Source of the DNA: Podocnemis expansa
Lineage: Eukaryota; Chordata; Testudines; Podocnemididae
DNA: 64,000 nucleotides
Assembly (NCBI GenBank): GCA_007922195.1
Contig: ML681995.1
Span: 14,995,020-15,059,019, forward strand
Direction of reading: 5' to 3'
Both the position numbers and the translations under genes were made by a program. The notes under the pieces were generated by a model, which was not told the DNA's origin, did no database searches, and worked only from the letters and a program-made list of their open reading frames with translations. This document shows positions 57,300 through 64,000 of the stretch, piece by piece. Within the stretch, counting starts at the first letter, position 1. Each line of letters begins with the position of its first letter.

Positions 57300-58600
57300 T
57301 ACAGTGTAGGGGCTGCAAGCTGACGGAGAGTCTGGAGAGAGAAATAATGAAGGGGAGAAATAAAATATGATGGCGATACCGAGGCTGTTGGCATTGCAGG
57401 GTTGTATGCCTTGGACTAGCAATAATATTTGGTGGGTCCCCACCCTCTGGAAAAGCCTCTAACCCAAATCACCCTAGTCGAATAATAAGGGACCCAATCA
57501 GAATTTTCATCCATAGGAGCCCTCTGTACTTTTGGGAGTCTTCTGGCTCCCCCTACACCCTGCCAGCAGCACTAGTATTTCACAACTCCCTAGCTGAGAC
57601 GTGAGCTGCATGTCTGCTCCACGCACCCTCACTCAGGTCTCTGCAACCCCATTCACTCCACATGCTTTGTCTCCACACACCACCCACTTCGGCATGTTAC
57701 CAGGAGGCTGGGGGCAAAGGCACTGGGGCCCCAGCAGGGCAGCCTTGTGCTCCAGCCCCAGCAGTGGCATGGTGGCTTGTGGCTGGCTGTAAGAGGTGCG
57801 CCTCTTCCCTCCTTTATATACAGCTTGGCTTGGAGGCTCCTGAGCGGTGCAACTTGTGTGGACTCCTGGTGGCTCACCGCCTTCCCCCTGGCTGGGGAGG
57901 ATCCTGCCAGGATCCTACTTTTGCCACCACCAGAGTAGCTCTGCCTGTGGATGGGAGATGGCACTTCGCTTTTCTGGGTGGGATCTCTCCACAGGTTGAG
58001 TAGGGTGTCCCTGGTCCTGGCAGCTGGATCAAACACCGCTGAATGCTGCATTCCCCCCATCCATGGCTTCTGCTTTATTTTAACCCCTGAAGGAGTAGTA
58101 AAGGGGAATGCACCTGTACACTGCGTTCCTCTGGATTTTTCTATTTTTAGAGGCCCTCGGAATGTTGTTCCCTAAAATTTGTGGGCTTTGGAATGGCTTT
58201 CTGGTGCGTTCCCCTTAGCTGGGCATTTCTGAAAATTAGTAGAGGATCTGGCTGGCTAATCAGTCCCAATAAGGGAGGCTACATTTAGGGTGTCAGGGCC
58301 TCATGCAGGAGAGATGTTGTTTAGGGGCTGTTTTGTGGGGGGACATTCGGTCTGGAAAGAAAATGGAAGATCTGTTTTGCTTTGTGTGCATGTGTACATC
58401 TAAGGTCCAAGTCAATGCCAAGGCTCAGTTTACAAACAAAATGTGATCTAAATGCTGTATAGGGTTCATAAATAGAAGTCAGTGACTGTCAAGTGTATCT
58501 GCAACATGTGTACTCATACTCTTACCCATTAGAGGCTAATGGTGCTAGCTCTCTGCATGTTAGAGGCAGAAGGGAAGGGAGGCCTTTCTCCTTTAAAAAA
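57300..58600. other. No gene or recognisable repeat
   Basis: Moderately GC-rich around 57600-58060 with overlapping frames on both strands. None has a recognisable domain. Confidence 0.45.
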
Positions 58601-58760
58601 AAAAAAAAACAAGGAGTCGTGTGGCACTTTAAGACTAACAGATTTAATTTTCGCATGAGCTTTCATGGGAGAAAATTCCACTTCGTCAGATGCTTCGAAA
58701 ATGGGTGAACTTACAGAATGGAATGAAAATAAATGCAAGGGGGGGCAAAACATACATTTG
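58595..58760 (-). mobile_element. Penelope-like 3' end, antisense, with A-rich edge
   Basis: An A15 run, then ACAAGGAGTCGTGTGGCAC, GACTAACAGATTTAATTTTC and TTTCATGGGAGAAAATTCC: the inverted tail, followed by adjacent 3' untranslated sequence to about 58760. The hammerhead-like core is intact on the minus strand (CTGACGA, complement of 58683-58689; GAAA, complement of 58661-58664). Confidence 0.85.
58652..58695 (-). ncRNA. Hammerhead-like ribozyme motif, incomplete
   Basis: Minus strand: CTGACGA, stem II with GTGG against CCCAT, GAAA, then GCTCATGCG. The expected U at the cleavage side is G. Confidence 0.45.
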
Positions 58761-59199
58761 TAACATGACCTAAGCCTTTTGTGCTCAGAATTCACATTCT
58801 GAATATGCCTCTCTGCTAAATTAATGTTCCAAAAATACTATCTGCTTGTGAGCATAACATCAGCTTGCCTGAGTTAAAAGGACTTTAAGATGTCATCAAG
58901 AAACATGAAAAATGCATTCAGCTCTAAGTCCTTCTGGTTATTGGCTGAACAACTGATTTTCATATGAGCTGGATAAATGCAAGTTGGAATAAGATCTGTA
59001 TGAATTCAGATTTTGGTGCATATTGTGAGTTATCAGTTGTATGTCCATATGTAATATACTGTATACATGGTTTATGTATATGTATATACTAGATGTAAAC
59101 CATCAAATGATGGGGGGAAATCATGTTTTTTTACACTAGTGCACATGTACAGTTGCCTGAAGAATCAGCATGAAATATTGGAAATGGCTGACAGCTGTG

Positions 59200-59556
59200 A
59201 AGAGGGGCAGGGGCAACAGATGGGAACAGAGAAGGGGTGTGGGGGGGCAGGAGGTGGGGTGCAACCACTTGTCAGTACCATATTTATTGGAGGGATAAGG
59301 AAGGATGGGGGGGGGTCATGGCACAAACAATGGGGGCGGGGGGGGGGCAGGGGGGGGGAAGGATGAGGGCATGGGATGTGGAGGGAGGAATGAGGAACAA
59401 TGGAGCAAGGGCAGGAGATGGGGGCACTGAAGCGGAGGGCTGGAGAAGGGGGCCGTGGGCAGCAGATGGGGGCAGAGAAGGGGTGGGTGGGGGCAGGAGG
59501 TGGGGGTGTTGAAAAAGGACATGGGCAGGAGATGAGGGCAGACAAGGGGTGGATGG
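59200..59556. repeat. G-rich minisatellite-like tract, quadruplex potential
   Basis: Diverged units of about 30-35 bp such as GGGGCAGGAGATGGGGGCA and AGAAGGGGTGGGTGGGGGC repeat across the tract, with G runs of 4-10. Frames through it are Pro/Ser-rich artefacts. Confidence 0.8.
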
Positions 59557-59558
59557 GT

Positions 59559-59676
59559 GTACCATGTGACAGCCCATTGTGATGTTAGAGGTGACTCTGC
59601 CAATTGCTCCTTGCTTCCTCCTTGGGAGCAATTGGTTGAGTCACCTCTGACATCACAATGGCCCGTCACATGGTAC
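59559..59676. repeat. Long near-perfect hairpin, 52-bp arms
   Basis: The left arm (59559-59610, starting GTACCATGTGAC) pairs with the right arm (59625-59676, ending GTCACATGGTAC) with about five mismatches around a 14-nt loop. No flanking duplication is clear. It may be a very small foldback MITE. Confidence 0.9.
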
Positions 59677-60149
59677 ATTTCACATCACACACTCACACAT
59701 ACATGCACGCACATAGCTAATTCGTATAGTATATCGATGCAAGGTGTCAGTTTTTAAACCTTTTCTTTAACTTTTACAGAGATTCAAATGACAAACTAAT
59801 GCTACATACTGTCTCCTGCATATAGCGTAAAAACGGTGTGTGTGGGGGGGTTGTTTGTTTGTTTGGTTTTAATAAATTCAGTTAAGGTAAGCAAAGGCTA
59901 GGTAATTAGAGTAAATGAGGGGAGAATCAGTACCTAAATTTGGATGCTTATCTCTGAACTTTTTTGGTCAACACCAGCCCTGAGTAATCTTGACCTATTG
60001 AGCCCTGGCCTAAAATGATGCAAGATTTCAGTGGCAATTGAAGGGAGATAAAATACTTAAAATATCTTGCATGTCTCCCTCCAGTTGCCTAATACCTACT
60101 TACCACAGTGTCTTCAGTAGGCTAAGTTGGAGGGAAACCCTTTCCTTTT

Positions 60150-60578
60150 GGGTATATCTATACTGATGGTAGAAGTTCACTGCTGTCAGTTTGGGCTTCC
60201 AGGAGTGGATCACAAGGAGTGTGAATTCACCGCGCTGCTCCCAGAAGCTAACCCTGGAAGTCCTGACGGTCGGGGGCATACAGGAAAGCTGACCACAAGT
60301 GATTTGTGATTGGCTTTCCCCTAGTGTGTAATGGCAATTTAAAAAGTTGCTGCCATTTACACAAGGAGTTATACATTCCTTGTGTAAACGGCAGTTGATT
60401 GCTGCTGAATTTTGCCCAAGTGTAGACTAGGGCTTTGTCTTAGCACTATGCTCTTTTCCAGGGTGATTTTACCAGGTCGACTTCCTGATTGTTGGAGTGG
60501 GTCTACACCGACCCACTCAGTCAATCAGGGAGATCAATTAGATGGCTGTGAATTCACTGCTGTCAGTGTAGACAGGCC
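60150..60578. mobile_element. MITE with GGGTATATCTATACTG end
   Basis: The left end GGGTATATCTATACTGATGG and right end CTGTCAGTGTAGACAGGCC are inverted. The interior repeats GTGAATTCACCGCGCTGC/GAATTCACTGCTGTC and TTTACACAAGGAGTTATACA with its complement CCTTGTGTAAACGGC. Outer TTT/TTA suggests a decayed 3-bp duplication. Confidence 0.7.
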
Positions 60579-60719
60579 CTTAGTCTACCAAGTCTAGAAA
60601 TCTTGCAAGAATATTGCTCCTTTCTATGGAAATGTCAGATAGTTTGTGCATCCTCCATGAAGACTGGTAAGGTTGTGAAAATATCTCTCTTCATTCTGGC
60701 TGAGATCAGAAATTCAAGA

Positions 60720-62408
60720 ATGATATATATCATTTTTTTACTTCAGTTTTCACAGGCAGGGTCAGCTCCCAGCCCAGTACACTATGTACGGTAGATTGGA
60801 GAGAAGAAGACAGGCCCTTGGTGACAGAAGGTCAGGTTAGGGACTGCTTAAAGAAGCTGGATGTGCACAAGTCCATGGGGCCGGATGAACTGCATCTGAG
60901 GGTGCTGAGGGAGCTGGCTGATGAGATAGCAGTACCGTTGGCCATTATCTTTGAAAACTCATGGCGAATGGCGGAGGTGCCAGAGGACTGGAAAAAAGCA
61001 AATATAGTGCCGATCTTCAAGAAAGGGTAAAAGGAGGATCCAGGGAATTACAGCCCTGTCAGCCTCACCTCAATCCCTGGAAAAATCATGGAGCAGCTTC
61101 TCAAAGAATCCATCCTGAAACACTTGGAGGAAAATAGAGCGATCAGGAACAGTCAGCATGGATTCACTAAGGGTAAATCATGCCTGACCAACCTCATTGC
61201 CTTCTATAATGAGATGACTGGATTTGTGGATGCTGGAAGACCCATTGATGTGATATACCTTGACTTTAGCAAGGCTTTTGATACAGTTTCCCACAGCATT
61301 CTCATTGGCAAATTAAGGAAGTATGGGTTGGATGCGTGGACTGTAAGGTGGATAGAAAACTGGCTAGATCAATGGTTTCAGCATGTAGGAATCAATGGCT
61401 CCATGTCAAGTTGGCAGCCAGTAATGAGTGGTCTGTCCCAGGGGTCGGTCCTGGGGCCAGTTCTGTTCAACATCTTCATTAATGATCTGGATGATGGGAT
61501 AGATTGCACACTTAGTAAGTTTGCGGATGATACCAAACTGGGGGGAATGGTAGACACTCTGGAGGGCAGGGACAGGATTCAGGCAGACCTAGACAAATTG
61601 GAGCAGTGGGCCAATAGAAATCTCATGAGGTTCAATAAGGACAAGTGCAAAATCCTGCACTTGGGGGAAAAAAAAAACATGTACTGCTACAGGCTGGGGA
61701 ACATTCAGCTAAGTAGCAGCAGTGTAGAAAAGGACCTGGGGGTCATGGTGGATGGGAAGCTGGATATGAGTCAGCAGTGTGCACTTGCTGCCAAAAAGGC
61801 CAATGGCATACTGGGCTGCATCAGAAGAAGTGTTGCCAGCAGATCGAGGGATGTGATCATTCCCCTCTATTCTGCACTGGTGAGGCCACATCTGGAATAC
61901 TGTGTTCAGTTTTGGGCTCCCCACTACAAAAAGGACATGGACAAATTAGAGAGAGTCCAGTGGAGGGCAACAAAAATGATCAAAGGCCTGGAGCACAAGC
62001 CCTGTGAAGAAAGACTGAAGGAACTAGGTTTATTTAGCCTGCAGAAGAGAAGACTGAGGGGGGATTTGATAGCAACCTTCAACTACCTGAAGGGATGCTC
62101 CAAGGAGGATGGAGCTCAGCTGTTCTCAGTAGTAACAGAGGACAGAATGAGGAGCAATGGTTTCAAGTTACAGCTGGGGAGGTCCAGACTGGATATTAGG
62201 AGAACCTTTCTTACTAGGCGAGTAGCAAAGCATTGGAATAAGCTACCTAGGGAGGTGGTGGAATCTCCATCTCTGGAGGTGTTCAAGGCCCAGCTGGACA
62301 AAACCCTGGCTGAGATAATCTAGTGGGAGTTGTTCTGCTTTTTTGGCAGGGGGTTGGACTAGATGACCTTGTGGGATCCCTTCCAACCCTATGATTCTAT
62401 GATTCTAT
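60720..62408 (+). mobile_element. CR1 LINE, 5'-truncated, youngest in window
   Basis: A CR1 element carrying most of ORF2 from just before the RT domain to the 3' end. The tail after the stop at 62321-62323 holds GTTGGACTAGATGACCTTG and direct ATTCTATG repeats ending near 62408. CR1 ends in a short tandem repeat rather than polyA, as seen here. Low decay relative to the other CR1 copies suggests recent insertion. No target duplication is obvious, which is usual for CR1. Confidence 0.93.
60734..62323 (+). pseudogene. CR1 ORF2 reverse transcriptase with one premature stop
   Basis: One frame runs from about 60734 to the TAG at 62321-62323, broken only by TAA at 61028-61030, where related copies read an Asn-like codon in KKGNKED. 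Before the stop: SVFTGRVSSQP and the finger-region text VHKSMGPDELHLRVL. After it, counting from Met at 61088: [14 protein letters not shown] (about residues 23-36), catalytic [11 protein letters not shown] (Asp59), [20 protein letters not shown] (about 115-134), catalytic FADDTKLGG (Asp147-148), then thumb and C-terminal blocks to [13 protein letters not shown]. The protein would prime reverse transcription of CR1 RNA on nicked DNA. The endonuclease domain is absent because of 5' truncation, so this copy cannot move itself. Confidence 0.93.
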
Positions 62409-62409
62409 G

Positions 62410-63785
62410 TAAGAATATTTTGAAATATAGATCATTCTTGCATTTTTGATCTCCAAACCCAAAGGTAAACCAGCAGACACCAATAATAACTTTTCCGTCA
62501 CATAAGAAAAAGGGAGTTAATTTTTACACATGTGACATAAATAAAAGCATCATTTTCAATAGTTTGGCTCTAGCTGGCACCAAAAAGAAAATATTCTAAA
62601 TATAATGCAGGCAGGTTTCTATTTTTTCTTTCATTTCAAGGGCTAATGAATGAAATTCTACTGCCACCTATACCTATGTAAATCTGAAACCCGTAGTATT
62701 GGTCCAAGGACAATATTGCATCATATGTCTATAAGTCCCACTGATGTTGATGGTGTTAATCCAGAGCTTAATGTGACCTTATGTGGTGTGTAGCTGAGAG
62801 AGATCATGGGAATGAAACAAATGTGTGAGCTTGTGGTGCTGCGGTATTATCTTAACCAAAGTCACTGACTTAAATGGATTTTGGTGCAGGCCCTTACTAA
62901 TACAGAAGAGGGATAGAGGTCTGGGCCGAGAGTTAGTGGGACAACATAATTGTAAGTTTTGGAAGGTTTTGTTCCTTTTCAAAGTTCCAGAGAGATCTAG
63001 TAAAACTTAAAACAAGGAAGAACTCAGATTTTCATATGACAAACCTACTGAGCGTAGCTGGTGAAAAGATCAGTTCTATGGAAATTGATAGGCCAAAATA
63101 ACTGGGGACTTGAGTTTAGCTAATGAAAAACTATTTGCAATGATTGATAAAGCAGGCTGTCCTAAAGGATTAAAGTACATTACAGTTTAATAAAAGTATA
63201 CTGACTAACATTTTTTGCCTAGGATTCTTTCTTGAAAATATTGATTCTTGGTGTAAGCTTGCTATGGAAAAGAAGTTTTGGCACTGGGAAAGAGAAGTGA
63301 AATAACTTGCATCAGTTTACTGGTGAACCTCTTCAACATGCAAGACTATCTTTCTCAGTTTATAGATGGAAAATTTTAACTCTTTGGAAGAAAAAAAAGT
63401 TTCTAACATCATTCCCCCCCCCCTTTGGTATAAAATCACTGGGCCATGAAATTTCATAGCAGCCTGAGGCACCACCTGTGCTTCACTCAGACACGTATAT
63501 TTTATGGCAAAAGGGAAACCTGAAGCAGAAAGAGAGAATTTCCCTCTTCACATGCCAGACAGCATTTGTTCTACTGCATCCAGTAGTAAGAAAGTGTTGG
63601 AGGTTGGAAGAGGGGGGGATAAATAAAATTCCAAAATTATTTTGTCTTAAATAAAATGAAATTCCTCAAACATTTTTTAGAAGCAATTTCATTTTTGGAG
63701 GAAAAATATTGCCCACTGAAGTCAATAGACTCCTACTGACTTCAGTAAGCCTTCAATCAGACCCATACATGTACCTCTCCAGATT
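62410..63785. other. No gene or recognisable repeat
   Basis: AT-rich, with a C12 run near 63415 and the dispersed CACTGAAGTCAATAG motif near 63714. Confidence 0.5.
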
Positions 63786-64000
63786 TTAGCAAAACAAGCA
63801 AGGAGTCCTGTGGCACTTAATGACTAACAAATTTATTTATCGCATGAGCTTTCATGGGAGAAAATACCACTTTGTCAGATGCTTTGAAGATGGGGGAACT
63901 TACAGAATGGGAGGAAAATAAATGCAGGGGAGTGTAAGTTATGGGATCAACTTACACTGGAGCAGCAAATCAAAGCAGTTAAGATTCAAACACTGGGAAA
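63786..64000 (-). mobile_element. Penelope-like 3' end, antisense, runs off the window
   Basis: GCAAAACAAGCAAGGAGTCC, then GCACTTAATGACTAACAAAT, TTTCATGGGAGAAAATACC and GCAGCAAATCAAAGCAGTT. The element continues beyond position 64000. The hammerhead-like core is degraded (CTGACAA). Confidence 0.85.

Noticed and set aside
59165..59678. Proline-rich frames on the minus strand
   Set aside because: These are translations of a G-rich minisatellite and a hairpin, not a gene.
1..64000. Endogenous retroviruses or other viral copies
   Set aside because: I saw no gag, protease, envelope or paired LTR signature; all reverse-transcriptase text here is CR1-type, and the GIY-YIG text is Penelope-type.

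Overview
This window looks like non-genic, transposon-rich DNA from a sauropsid vertebrate, most likely a turtle and less likely a crocodilian. I see no protein-coding gene, structural RNA gene or CRISPR array, and no bacterial or viral features. The lineage call rests on abundant chicken-repeat 1 (CR1) LINEs with the ATGATTCT tail, Penelope-like element (PLE) 3' ends, many hAT-type MITEs, a MITE group with ends like GGGTATGTCTACACT, and old MIR-type SINEs. The species cannot be named. All open reading frames of notable length belong to mobile elements or to non-coding GC-rich repeats.

Layout. 0-5 kb: three hAT MITEs (41-463, 516-689, 3739-4183) and a MIR. 7.2-8.1 kb: a PLE palindrome with a hAT element in one arm. 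9-12.4 kb: antisense CR1 tails, a PLE tail and two CpG-palindrome MITEs. 14.8-21 kb: hAT MITEs, a CR1 fragment nested in a hAT, MIRs and a possible L1 relic. 24.2-24.8 kb: a PLE palindrome with a 13-bp target duplication, next to a hAT MITE. 27.5-28.6 kb: a decayed Tigger/pogo transposase, antisense, with a MITE inside it. 30-30.7 kb: a large MITE. 31.6-37.5 kb: a dense nest of PLE, CR1 and L3-like CR1. 38.6-49 kb: further large MITEs, the clearest PLE GIY-YIG remnant and a 400-N assembly gap. 53.9-58.8 kb: a composite PLE palindrome, hAT MITEs and PLE tails. 59.1-59.7 kb: a G-rich minisatellite beside a long hairpin. 60.7-62.4 kb: the youngest element, a CR1 with an almost intact reverse transcriptase. 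63.8-64 kb: a PLE tail running off the window.

Four observations stand out. (1) PLE 3' ends recur as head-to-head palindromes, and two have 12-13 bp target duplications, so each appears to have integrated as one unit. (2) The PLE tails carry hammerhead-ribozyme-like cores that are conserved but all miss one expected uridine. (3) MITEs with related ends carry different arrays of palindromes, each with a central CpG. (4) One PLE copy has the layout expected from twin priming. Exact element names and ages need a repeat library, so boundaries marked approximate were judged by eye.
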